A stretch of 64,000 bases of DNA, from the NCBI RefSeq assembly GCF_964340395.1, contig NC_135567.1, positions 4,700,899 through 4,764,898 of the forward strand, given 5' to 3'. The stretch comes from Glandiceps talaboti. Lineage: Eukaryota; Hemichordata; Enteropneusta; Spengelidae. The notes below the pieces were generated by a model, which saw only the letters and a program-made list of their open reading frames with translations, did not search any database and had not been told where the DNA came from. Position numbers and translations under genes: made by a program. Shown in pieces: positions 11,270-20,809 of the stretch (position 1 is its first letter; the number at the start of each line of letters is the position of its first letter).

Positions 11270-11745
11270 TTAGAAGAACAGTAACAGACACATTTCCAGA
11301 TAATTTATAACACCCAAGGGATTTATCTGATATAGAAGCAATTCAATTTGGTAAAGAAAATGAAAAACTTGTTTGTGAGTTGTACAGAGAGTACATGAGT
11401 AACCATGGTTCACCAGTAGTGACCTCAAATGTTGAATTAATCATTAATCCATCTGTACCACATCTTGGTGGCACTCCAGATCAAAATGTGTATGATGTAC
11501 TAGAACATGATCTTTTTGGTCACTTCTGTCTTGTTAATGATAATGGCAAAGTCAGGTTGAACTCCCAGCACAATTATTTCTATCACATACAGGGTCAAAT
11601 GGCCCTCAGTGGTCTTAAATGGTGTGACTTTGTTGTGTACACTAGACATGATGAACTCTATGTTGAAAGAGTAAGATTCAGTGAGGAACTTTGGGTACAT
11701 AAAATGTCAGCCATGGCATACTTACTGCAGTTTACATTGAAATGA
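11270..11745 (+). pseudogene. YqaJ-type nuclease region with catalytic core deleted
   Basis: YqaJ-like nucleases belong to the restriction-endonuclease-like fold and use an acidic/Lys core. Visible here are HPRDLSDIEAIQFGKENEKL, the phrase YMSNHGSPVV, VPHLGGTPDQNVYD (family usually PDG), then NYFYHIQGQMALSGLKWCDF (the Q-x3-Q motif region) and LYVERVRFSEELWVHKM. The segment that should hold the E-x-K catalytic strand between PD and the Gln motif is missing: VYDVLEHDLFG runs straight into HFCLVNDNGKV. An in-frame TAA lies at 11308-11310. Stop at 11743-11745. The gene is dead both by the stop and by loss of the core. The second relic at 22650 keeps the ExK strand (LMEVKC). Confidence 0.8.
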
Positions 11746-13753
11746 TCAGATACTTAACATGACAGAATTATAAGACACAGATAAACAAATGTTGTAGTTC
11801 TGCTTGTAAGTCAGGAAGTGCTGGACACATTTTTCCACCAAAGGCATTTTATATTACATAGATATGTAGACTAAATTTAGCAAAAAATGAAGTGGCAAAG
11901 TCTGTAAAAATAGTCTAACTTTTGGACAGTGTTGGTATCAAAAATGCAACTCAACATACTAATTTCATATTTAGGAGCAAATCGATGTTGGCATAGATTG
12001 ATAGAGGTGGTTCTGTATACACAAAGTCATGGTAACTGAGATTATGATATCGTTTAAAAAGTTCTTGATACCCAATGATTATATGTGATATAATAATGGT
12101 GTAAAGTGTACCAGTTCCTGGATATGACCAAACAAATAACACTGTTCTCAGTTATCAAACCTCTTTGTGTATACTCAACAATTGCTGTTTTTTGTTTTGA
12201 TGTCAATTTGTTCCTGAGTGATCTTTAATAAGTGCTGTGTGTATATTATTTGTCCTGACTGTAGTTGAAAATGATGCCTTATTTATAAACTTTACAACAT
12301 ATTAAAGTGAGTTGAATAATCAAGGGGAGTTAACTTTTTGCTTCTTATATAGACAGAGACTAAAACCATTGTTGCAACATGTTGATACAAGTTTATACAG
12401 AAAGTTGATGTTATTACACTTACTGTAGGGTAATTCGTCTGATACTATGTTTTACTTTGTGCAACAATAGATTTAGTTTGTCTATCATAGGTAGTTGAAA
12501 GTCTGTTTTCTGTTGTAATAAAAAAGATACATACTATTTTAAAAGAAAATCAATTTTAATGATCACTTCAAATGAGAAATATTATGTATATAAAAGGTGC
12601 ATAATTGAAATAGTAGGGAGGGAAGTAGGATACAAATATATACAGCTTTATCAGTGAGTCTCTACTATGTTACAATATTAGCAATGAAGTATACTTCATT
12701 GCTGAATAAGCAATATTTTATCAACCCTTGCTAGGTTTTCACTAGGATAAAGCATTGTTCAGAACAAATTTTCTCATATTTACATCTGAGATTTTAAGGT
12801 GATAACAAAGTAGTGAGTCGAAAGCTCAATGCTAAATATCTTGAGCTGCTTGTGTGTTACAACCTTTGTAAATCAAAGTAGTGAGTGTTATTCACCAACA
12901 TCGACCATTTGGTCACATCACTTCATGGTTTAGTCAATTTCTAATACACACAAGAAAGAGTAGTATCCTATGACCACTTGATTTGTATTCTGTGTATAAT
13001 ATGACGTGTAAAGTGTGATCTTTTTTTGTAAAACTAAGCAAAATATCTAAATATTGTTCCTCAATATTTTTCTTTGCTCAGCCATGGCAAGTATGAGTGA
13101 CCTTAGGAGACTAGTCACTACTTGTCAGTAGTAACAAAACATTAGGTTACAAGTATTGTCTGGATGAATGAAGACAAATATTGGGAATAATATAATAGTA
13201 TACATCCTAAAGCATAAATGTATGAAAACATTTAGAAAAATAATGGTGAGGTATGTAGGCTTTGTTTGTCATAACATACAACCATCAGGGTACATAATCT
13301 TTATTTTCGGTTCAAAAACATTAATTTGGCTTATGCATGGTATCATTTGATGTTATTCACCAATGTTATTCTTCATTCGGCCAAGGAAAATATGAGTGAC
13401 CTAACGGGGGGGGGGGGGTCACTATGAGTCGCTACATGAGAAGTAGGTCGTGAGTATTTTCTGGTTGAATAAAGAGAAATATTGGAGAATTATTGTAATT
13501 ATACCTGTGCAAGTATAATCTGTGAAATGTCAAGGAAAATAATGGATGATTTGGAACATTTTTATTCATAATTTGTATATCTATATGATGTGTTCAATCA
13601 GTACATCAGAAATAAATAAAGTTTATTTTCAAGAGATAACCTTTTGTAGTGTTGAACTTTATATTTATTCAAAAAAATGCACTTTTAATAAAGAAATATA
13701 CCATATTACTATCATCCCCACCACATCCCTATTTACAATGTGACCTATATATC
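11746..13753. other. Interior of the transposon between convergent genes, no gene
   Basis: AT-rich DNA with a 24-bp perfect palindrome at 12680-12703, weakly repeated phrases (TTATTCACCAA, ATATGAGTGACC, AATATTGG) at about 12890-13560 and a G run at about 13405-13417. Both genes of the element end facing this stretch. Confidence 0.5.
12680..12703. repeat. 24-bp perfect palindrome
   Basis: The left half AGCAATGAAGTA is followed at once by its exact reverse complement, with no loop. Flanked by AATATT on both sides at slightly different distances. Function unknown. Confidence 0.85.
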
Positions 13754-14448
13754 TCAACATGACAAAATGGGTTTTTGGAACTTCACTAGACTACAGCACA
13801 CTAACCAAATCTGTTCTATGGATCCATACAATGTCAAAGGGATCACCTGATCAAAAATGTGCCATCCCTTTATCCTTCTAATAGCCCACTCAATATGTAT
13901 TCAGACACTGGCTATTTTCTGGGTTTCAAAAACATCACTGGATTTCATTTGATTTTGTCCTGGTTGACATTTGAGGGGAGTATTCAGTGTTACACCCCTG
14001 TTAATTAACATGTCCCTCAATTCAAAACCTTTGTCAGCCATCAAACTGTCATTTGGTTCTAGTAAATCAAGAATTCCATATTTTTCTATGATAACCCTCT
14101 CAGTTGTTGACTCTCCAAATAAATTACTAATAAATGATACAGAAACTGATGAGTCTATTCCCACTAAGCCTTTAAGTGTGTCATGTGACTTGTACTCTGA
14201 CCAAAGTTCAGCCGGGATTGAGTAGTCCTTTGACACTTCACATTTTAATTCAGTACAATCAATAATACACCTTGTACTTGGATACTTATCCTTAAATACT
14301 ATAGGCATGTTCTTATCAACTAAGTTTCTACTAGGCCAGATAGGAAGTTCAGAAAATTGTAAATAAAGGAAAACTGATGCCATAACACATCTGGACACTT
14401 GTCTGCTTGATTTGTATAACAAGCTGCAGCACAATACCACTTTCCCAT
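13754..14448 (-). pseudogene. THAP/DDE_Tnp_4 transposase, internally deleted
   Basis: The family cuts and pastes its transposon with a DDE catalytic triad and finds the ends with an N-terminal THAP zinc finger. Starting at ATG 14446-14448, the first ~28 codons read MGKWYCAAACYTNQAD and DVLWHQF, the start of a THAP finger (CxxxC). At about 14360-14370 the reading shifts to another frame that enters the transposase: LYLQFSELPIWPSRNLVDKN, PSTRCIIDCTELKC (first Asp), LKGLVGIDSS, LMADKGFELRD (second Asp). Then TGA at 13901-13903 replaces the expected Arg codon (CGA to TGA). The frame continues past it with IHIEWAIRRIKGWH (third acidic residue, Glu) and FQKPIL, ending at 13754-13756. So the rest of THAP, the linker and the start of the catalytic part were lost by an internal deletion. 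Confidence 0.85.
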
Positions 14449-14552
14449 GCTTGTATATAATTCACTATCGATAAGTTTGTAAACGATACACTGGTTGCTA
14501 ATGTAAACAAAAAAAAATTGTGTTCAAATGGTGGCACATCTCTGAACTTTAC

Positions 14553-14605
14553 CCCCTTTAGCCTCGTTCTGATCAAAATCTGGGTACCTTTCCGTAGAGG
14601 TGTAT
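14553..14605 (-). repeat. Right terminal inverted repeat of the 6.2-kb transposon
   Basis: Reads CCCCTTTAGCCTCGTT..GGGTACCTTTCCGTAGAGGTGTAT on the + strand, complementary to 8414-8466. The transposase start codon is about 105 bp inside it. Confidence 0.8.
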
Positions 14606-14997
14606 TCCCCTGACCCCACTGTAATTACTGAAGGCTTCCTAATTTAACTTGCATCATAAGTGGGTTTGACTCCATAATTTTCATTTCTATTAGTTTTGCT
14701 TTTAAAACTATATACAATGGAGTCTAGTTATACTGAAACAGAGTATTCTGGTCTGAGGTACATTTCTATCTATCAGATATTGATATTGAATTTCATCATA
14801 ACAGGAGGTATACATGATGGATGTGACTTATTTCAAAAGTAAGAGGTAACAATTTAATGCAGCTTATTCCTCATTTATTGAAAAACACCCCACCCCCCCA
14901 CCGTCTAGTTTAGTATTTTTTTCAGTGACTCCTCTGATTCCTCAGACCTCCTCAGATCATAATGACTCCTCCCTAATAAAGTATAGTAAAAAGACTA
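14606..14997. other. Spacer, nothing recognised
   Basis: No supported gene or repeat apart from a short C-rich patch at about 14889-14903. Confidence 0.5.
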
Positions 14998-15217
14998 TCA
15001 TTCATTTTCACTCATGAATAGTTAAATTAGTTTACTCAGAAAACATAGTGGTCCTTCTAACAAGACTTATAAAGTTATGTATACTGATCAGAACTTTAAC
15101 CTGGTGTATCTCTGAAATTACATGTCATGCAGGTTATGTACAATCATGAAATGGTTCCCTAGCAACCAAACTTTATGGAAATGGTTGTATCTTCTAGAGT
15201 TGTGTTCCCCTTTAATG
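14998..15217 (+). repeat. Left arm of a 220-bp inverted repeat pair
   Basis: The reverse complement of this stretch is found at 16820-17040. Shared phrases include TCATTCATTTTCA, AAACATAGTGGTCC/ACCACTATATC, GGTTCCCTAGCAACCAAACT and GTTGTGTTCCCCTTTAATG. It may be the long terminal inverted repeat of a ~2.04-kb element, or two copies of one dispersed repeat in opposite orientation. Confidence 0.75.
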
Positions 15218-15289
15218 ATAAATTGGCAGTACACCCCTTAGCCATATGTATGTATAAAATGTACACCATGTGTATTCATAAGTAATGTC

Positions 15290-15372
15290 CCCATCAAATA
15301 CGTCAGACGGCCACTCACACACATTTCACCATGCCTATAGCCCTACTGAACCTAGTTCAGTTGTGCTAAAAA
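15290..15372 (+). repeat. Hairpin terminus of a dispersed element
   Basis: CTACTGAACC/TAGTTCAGTTGTGCTA forms a stem with outer TAGC/GCTA (15338-15368) followed by AAAAA. It is the same terminus as at 4316 and 20810 but in + orientation. Little of the element body can be traced upstream. Confidence 0.6.
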
Positions 15373-15693
15373 TGGTGACTCTCATATATACCGACAGTTG
15401 TGCATCAGTACATCCAGTAATGGTTGACAGCAATTAAGTCACATGCAGGTCTCCCATGTATGCATTTCCCATCAGACTCAAATGCCAAAATGCACATGTA
15501 CATGGAGAGATTTTCTCACAAAGTGCAACATGGGAAAACAAGGGAAAACAATTATTAAGTCAGTGTACTGTGACCAAACTATGACCCACCTACACATCTT
15601 AGACATCTCAGATAGAATTTAACTTTGACAAAGATTCCTTTAACTTCCTGAAGGGTGATTGACTTTACTTGTCAAATACACTAAATGATTTGA

Positions 15694-15948
15694 TCATACT
15701 ACAGCATTGAACCATTCACTGCATGTACAAGTTTCACAGCTGATTACTTCTGGTTTATATAAACATTCCTGACAAAACCTCTTCCAAATTACATGGTTTA
15801 GCATTAGGTGTGAACAAACTATATGAAGGGTTAACTCACTATTTATCATGGAGCATTTCTCGTAGCACTTTATGTTTTCTATAATATGGGCATGACCATT
15901 TTGATACGGAGGGTATAAGTGACTATGATATTGATGGGGATGGTACAA
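15694..15948 (-). other. Cys/His-rich open frame, possible PHD-like relic
   Basis: 84 codons. The C-terminal half has FCQECLYKPEVISCETCTCS followed by EWFN, where Cys spacing and the Trp resemble a PHD finger (C-x2-C..C-x2-C..W). The first half (HPHQYHSHLYPPYQNGH) is low complexity, and an upstream near-repeat (CCATTTTGATACGGAGGGTA twice) makes it doubtful as protein. It lies between the inverted arms at 14998 and 16820, so it could be a scrap of that element. No domain is complete. Confidence 0.2.
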
Positions 15949-16429
15949 GTGACCATTTTGATACGGAGGGTACAGAATGCTGACATTACACTATGACAAG
16001 GATTGCTTTCTATTTAATGTCTACTATTCCTCATTGCACAGATGCATAAATGTGGATATCAAAAAGATGGTCAATTTGATGAGGGGGGGGGGTTAATATT
16101 AGCAATGTGAAGCTCCGAGGACTGTGAGAGAGTCTATGTCATTGGCTGTTGCAAGTGCTCCATGTACATTCATGGAATGTGATAAACTCGTAAATCAAAA
16201 TTGGACACTGACATAAATGTCAACAATGGTCTACCCTTTTCATAGATACAAGATTTCAAACATTATTTGTGTTTTCTGCATAAAGCTTATGGAATATTCT
16301 AAATTATTTTCATCTGATTTGATATTTGTACAGGATAAAATCATTACTTATTCAAATTAGCATTAATCATGCAAGCCACTCCCACCAAAAGCTATTCAGC
16401 TCTAAGTTGCAGCCTGAAAATGCAACACA

Positions 16430-16552
16430 GTAAATTGCAAAACATTTGCTTCACTACCTTTTGAGATGTCAGTGGAACAAAATTTCTGCACAGACACACA
16501 GACATAGAGCAAGGCAGTTGCATGATATCAGCTCCCATACGGGAGCTAAAAA
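16430..16552 (+). repeat. 3' end of a hairpin-ended element
   Basis: The stem AGCTCCC (16530-16536) and GGGAGCT (16541-16547) with a 4-nt loop is followed by AAAAA, as at 8357 and 19436. A short CA-type tract (ACACACAGACA) precedes it, as the family pattern predicts. Confidence 0.55.
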
Positions 16553-16819
16553 CAACTTGTCCATTCCATTACCACCATGGAAATTTAAAAAGCTCCACCC
16601 AAGAAACGGCATTGGGATACACACATACCTACACAAGCGTATTATTTCACAGAAGTGAGATAATTATGGCCATATATGCCTTTAAATCATTCATACCATT
16701 ATTTTGGGGAGAGAACCAGATGAAATGGATATTGAACTTACATACATTTCAATTCTTGTCACTGAATACACATGGTGTACATTTTGTACATGGCTAAGGT
16801 GTATTCTGGCAATTCACAT

Positions 16820-17040
16820 TAAAGGGGAACACAACTCCAGAAAATACAAACATTTCCATAAATTAAAGTTTGGTTGCTAGGGAACCATTCCATGATTTTG
16901 TATCACCTGCATGACATGTTATTTCAGAAATACACCAAGTTTAAGTTCTGATCTATAAACATAATTTCATAGTTTTTTTCTAAGGACCACTATATCTTCT
17001 GAGTAAACTAATTTAACTCTTCATGACTGAAAATGAATGA
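16820..17040 (-). repeat. Right arm of the 220-bp inverted repeat pair
   Basis: Complement of 14998-15217, running from AAAGGGGAACACAAC to GACTGAAAATGAATGA. The two arms enclose about 1.6 kb holding the Cys-rich frame at 15694, a hairpin terminus and the element end at 16552. Confidence 0.75.
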
Positions 17041-17640
17041 AAACAGAGAGTGATTTAGAGAGTCAAATTCCTTCGCAAAGTCGGCAAAACACAATAAAAT
17101 ATACTCCCTTTCTACCTAAATATTTCTGTATTGAGTATAGGGCAAACATGTGAACCATGGAAAATGTTTTCTTAAAACCAGCCTGGCATTCTGTTTTTGA
17201 CTCGATTCAACCCACTGAGTTTGCCTTTCATTCAATCCAGTATTAAATAATTTACTGAAGTTACTTAATAGTCTGATACCTCTATATAATTATTGACATT
17301 TTTGTATCACCTGACTTGTGAAAGGGGACTATCATTCCCTGACCCCCCCCCCCTTCATAGTTTCATATAATAAATTTTCAAATTAAGTGGTACATCATGA
17401 ATAATACCTATAGTTCAGAAGTTTGTATTCCAACAATGTGTGTAAGACCCAAAATCTATGGTCTTACCCAAAAGGTAGGTATTCAGTTTAAATCTGGTTA
17501 ACTCAATACTTTCATTTACATGTTAATTATGATGGTACATGTATATATTTAAACTGTGTCATAAATTGAAATATGAAAACAAATACACATATTTAATATG
17601 CATCTTGGTGAGAAATTATCAGTACTACATTGTTGATGTG
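17041..17640. other. Spacer, nothing recognised
   Basis: AT-rich, with a C run at 17342-17353. No gene or repeat supported. Confidence 0.5.
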
Positions 17641-17647
17641 TAACTGT

Positions 17648-17850
17648 TATTATATGTGTAATAATACACCTCCTGCTCTCCGTTATACCAGAAAAATTAC
17701 CTCTCGCAGCAAGATATGGAACGGTATTTGGCAAATAACATATACATATATGTGTAATAATACGCCTCCGACTCTCCGTTATACCAGAAAAATTACCTCT
17801 CGCAGCAAGATATGGAACGGTATTTGGCAAATAACACATACATATATGTG
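17648..17850. repeat. Two near-identical 96-bp tandem units
   Basis: CGTTATACCAGAAAAATTAC starts at 17681 and 17777; the unit also holds CCTCTCGCAGCAAGATATGG and ATTTGGCAAATAACA. TATGTGTAATAATA occurs before each unit and once more after the second. Only about four bases differ between units. Because 96 is a multiple of 3, the - strand stays open with a 32-residue repeat; there is no evidence that it is translated. Confidence 0.9.
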
Positions 17851-17918
17851 TAATAATATGCAGACAGTATGCAGATGAAAGTATCCAAATGACAATTGCA
17901 AAAATGATTATCTTGTGT

Positions 17919-17931
17919 TGACCTTTGACCT
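17919..17931 (-). promoter_or_regulatory. DR1-type motif (sequence match only)
   Basis: Perfect TGACCTTTGACCT. No adjacent promoter is seen. Confidence 0.3.
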
Positions 17932-18254
17932 AATTATCATTTCTTATTATGTTCAGAGCTTCTCTGTTTATGTTCAGAACTTTCGCATAAATTTTTTTCG
18001 GATGAATGATAGTCAATAAACTATTCTGTGACACATGATTTTTACTTCTTCCAATTGAATTGGTCAGTTCAGGATTTTATGATAAATTTACAAATTTCAA
18101 CAAAATGATTATATCTAATGATTACTGTTAGAATGGATAAATTAGTACTGAATATTACAATGTACTTGTTTACAGAAATTGTGTGTCATCTTGACCATGA
18201 ATCATACTAATGTCTAACTTCTAGACATCATAGAATGGATTTATTATTGAGAAG

Positions 18255-18300
18255 AGTTTAGTTTAGTTTAGTTTAGTCTAGTTTAGTTTAGTTTAGTTTA
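18255..18300. repeat. (TTTAG)n microsatellite
   Basis: About eight TTTAG units, one with TCTAG. The pentamer resembles some telomere-like motifs but is too short and isolated to mean more. Confidence 0.9.
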
Positions 18301-19375
18301 TTTCAGTAAAACAACAAGATCCACAGTACAGATATACAAATAACAAGTCATTGAGAATGACATAGTCCCTGCTATGATTGTGTTTTAAGGAATTATCACT
18401 ACTCTGATCATGCAACAACACTTGTGAACCTAAATCAAACAGACTTAGATATGTTGTGTCTGCTTGTTGGACATGTAACATGCCTACAACAATAAAGGAT
18501 GGGTCGGGTATGGGGGATCGTATCACGAAGAAAATGGATATGCACATGTATGTCATAGAACACTGTCCTAATACCAACTTTGAATGAGATCTGTTCAAGC
18601 ATGTCTGAGTTATGGCTTTGGACATGGAAAATTCGCAAACAAAATGGCTGCTAGGCGGCCATATTGGATCGTATCATGACAACAAATGGATATACACATG
18701 TATGTCATAGAACACTGTCCTAATACCAACTTTGAATGAGATCTGTTCAAGCATGTCTGAGTTATGGCTTTGGACATGGAAAATTCGCAAACAAAATGGC
18801 TGCCAGGCGGCCATATTGGATCATATCACAATGAAAATGGATATGCACATGTATGTCATAGAACACTGTCCTAATACCAACTTTGAATGAGATCTGTTCA
18901 AGCATGTCTGAGTTATGGCTTTGGACATGGAAAATTCACAAACAAAATGGCTGCTAGGCGGCCATATTGGATCGTATCATGACAACAATGAATATACACA
19001 TGTATGTCATAGAACACTGTCCTAATACCAACTTTGAATGAGATCTGTTCAAGCATGTCTGAGTTATGGCTTTAGACAGGGAAAATTTGCAAACAAAATG
19101 GCTGCCAGGTGGCCATATTGGATCGTATCATGACAACAATGAATATACACATGTATGTCATAGAACACTGTCCTAATACCAACTTTGAATGAGATCTGTT
19201 CAAGTATGTCTGAGTTATGGCTTTAGACAGGGAAAATTTTCAAACAAAATGGCTGCCAGGCGGCCATATTGGATCGTATCATGAAACAAATTGACGTGCA
19301 TATGTATGCCATTGTATGTTGTCCCTGTACCAAGTTTGAAAAAAAATCGGTCCAGGCATCTCCAAGAAAAGGCTG

Positions 19376-19415
19376 CGGACGGACGGACGGACGGACGGAC
19401 GGACGGACGCACGGA
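19376..19415. repeat. (ACGG)n microsatellite inside the element
   Basis: About nine GGAC/ACGG units just before the terminal hairpin. Family members carry different microsatellites at this spot (CA, TGGA, TG). Confidence 0.9.
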
Positions 19416-19435
19416 CAGACGGAACCCAATCCATA

Positions 19436-19473
19436 AGTCCCCGTCCCGGACTTCGTCCGGCGGGGACTAAAAA
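19436..19473 (+). repeat. Terminal stem-loop with TAAAAA end
   Basis: AGTCCCCG (19436-19443) pairs with CGGGGACT (19461-19468), with an inner stem CCGGAC/GTCCGG (19446-19451 and 19455-19460), followed by AAAAA. It is the strongest of the hairpin termini in the window. Confidence 0.85.
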
Positions 19474-20040
19474 CTGGTACAAATTGTCGAATTACATGGA
19501 TAACCCACAAAGTCAAAGACTTGTTTCCACTGGGGTCCATAAGAGAGCCGTCATTATTTAAGGCCGGGGTTGTGTCGTATGATTTGGAAAATCCAAAACT
19601 TGAGTTACCCCCCCCCCCCCCTCAGTGTCTATGTTTACTTCAATTCAATGTTAACAGCACCTGTAACTTTTTTTGCAGCTGTTCAGTTTTTAGCAGGTGG
19701 CATCAAAAAAATAGTAATTATAATAATGTAGCCTTCCAATGCTGCCATAAATGTCTTATCAATGTCAAGGACATATAAAGAAGTCAAAGCACTCTCATAT
19801 CAACAGTTTCTTCAATGTTGTAAAGAAAAAGCAATGTCAGTACTAAAAGTGTGGGAAGAGATGCCTTGGAATGCTTTTATGTAATGGGAATGGAAAAGCA
19901 ACTATTGGTAATTCAAGTGAGCAATGGAAACAGCCTAAGGTAGAAGATCACTGCTTAGACAAAGCAGAGATAGATAAATTTGAACGGTTGACTCCAGCAT
20001 ATGTAAATACACTGGATGGATGGACAAAAACATTAAGGAT
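19474..20040. other. Spacer with a short open frame, no gene supported
   Basis: A C run at about 19609-19621 is followed by AT-rich DNA. A frame at 19871-20040 (..EQWKQPKVEDHCLD..FERLTPAYVNTLDGW) runs into the TG microsatellite. It could be a scrap of a transposon protein, as the SWIM/YqaJ relic begins 1.6 kb downstream on the same strand, but I cannot show homology. Confidence 0.3.
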
Positions 20041-20044
20041 ATAC

Positions 20045-20062
20045 CTGTGTGTGTGTGTATGT

Positions 20063-20128
<66 letters not shown>
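20045..20128. repeat. (TG)n microsatellite
   Basis: About 40 TG dinucleotides, broken twice by TATG near the start. Confidence 0.97.
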
Positions 20129-20129
<1 letters not shown>

Positions 20130-20809
20130 ATGGATGGGAAACATAATAAAACCTCTGAATATATGAATGTATAGAATATGAAGCTAAAGTTGTATATAAT
20201 TTCCTCACAACTACAAGTGAATCACACACCAACAAAAAAAGACTACTAACTTTAAGTTTTTGAACAACATATTAAATTTCCAGATGTCAATGTAAATCAT
20301 TAGTGACAGAATTGAAGTGGAGCAAAACTGAAGGCAATACAAGTTTCTAGAGAGTCTTTACTTGTATATAGTTTTATATCACCTAGCATATTTTGTTTTT
20401 CAGAGAAACAGCAAGTTTGAGGTTTGCTATTTGAATGGCTTCTTTTCTTACGAGTCACAGCCAGGGTATCTAGCATATTTAAATATTCAGTAAATGCACA
20501 TTGAACATTCTTGACCATTGATATGAAGGAAACAGAAACTTATTTCAAAAATGAATTTAATGAATATTTAAATCTGCTGCGTACCAATAAGCAAATGCCC
20601 AATAAAAAAATGAAACCCTGCAAAAGCAAAGCCTCACTTTCTGTTTCACTGAAATTATGCATTATATAGGTTGTGTAAAACCAAATTATCATTCTCCAGA
20701 ATTTTTAACCAATGTAAATACCTGTATTTTTTTTAGTTGTGTCCCCTCTTCAGCTGATGACATTTTGTTGATTTATGATCATAATGTGTATTAGATTAGA
20801 TATTATGTT
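20129..20809. other. Spacer, nothing recognised
   Basis: AT-rich, with short frames on both strands lacking recognisable domains. Confidence 0.5.

Larger units (their letters stand above)
8414..14605. mobile_element. Decayed DNA transposon with SWIM/YqaJ and THAP/DDE genes (ISL2EU-like)
   Basis: The outer ends are ~53-bp inverted repeats (8414-8466 and 14553-14605) matching at about 46 positions and reading ATACACCT..ACGGAAAGGTACC inwards. Inside, a + strand gene encodes a SWIM-type zinc-finger region (10049-10287) and a YqaJ-type nuclease region (11270-11745). A - strand gene encodes a THAP start and a DDE_Tnp_4-type transposase (14448 down to 13754). As I recall, ISL2EU transposons combine an IS-like transposase with a YqaJ protein and make 2-bp target duplications; AT borders both ends, compatible with that. 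Every coding part is broken, so the copy is dead. The two arms might instead come from nested copies, but spacing, orientation and gene content fit one element. Confidence 0.7.
18490..19473 (+). mobile_element. Hairpin-ended element with ~151-bp core units
   Basis: TGTCATAGAACACTGTCCTA recurs at 18551, 18703, 18854, 19005 and 19156 (period 151-152), with a sixth, diverged unit at about 19306 (ATTGTATGTTGTCC). Units share TTTGAATGAGATCTGTTCAA, TGAGTTATGGCTTT and GGCGGCCATATTGGATCGTA. The last unit leads into an ACGG microsatellite (19376-19415), the phrase GGAACCCAATCCATAA and a terminal stem-loop. This is the same order as at 8220-8394, so both belong to one structural family. No protein is encoded. 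It resembles pearl/HINE elements. Confidence 0.8.

Noticed and set aside
13971-14225. 84-codon + strand frame
   Set aside because: Antisense shadow of the transposase relic.
18255-18300. Telomere-like repeat
   Set aside because: Only about eight TTTAG units, not the TTAGGG animal telomere, and isolated within spacer DNA.
19215-19540. Pro/Arg/Ser-rich - strand frames (RPSVRPSV repeats)
   Set aside because: They are translations of the ACGG microsatellite and the terminal hairpin of a mobile element.
19871-20235. Frames ending in CVCVCV or HTHTHT
   Set aside because: Translations of the TG microsatellite at 20045-20128.
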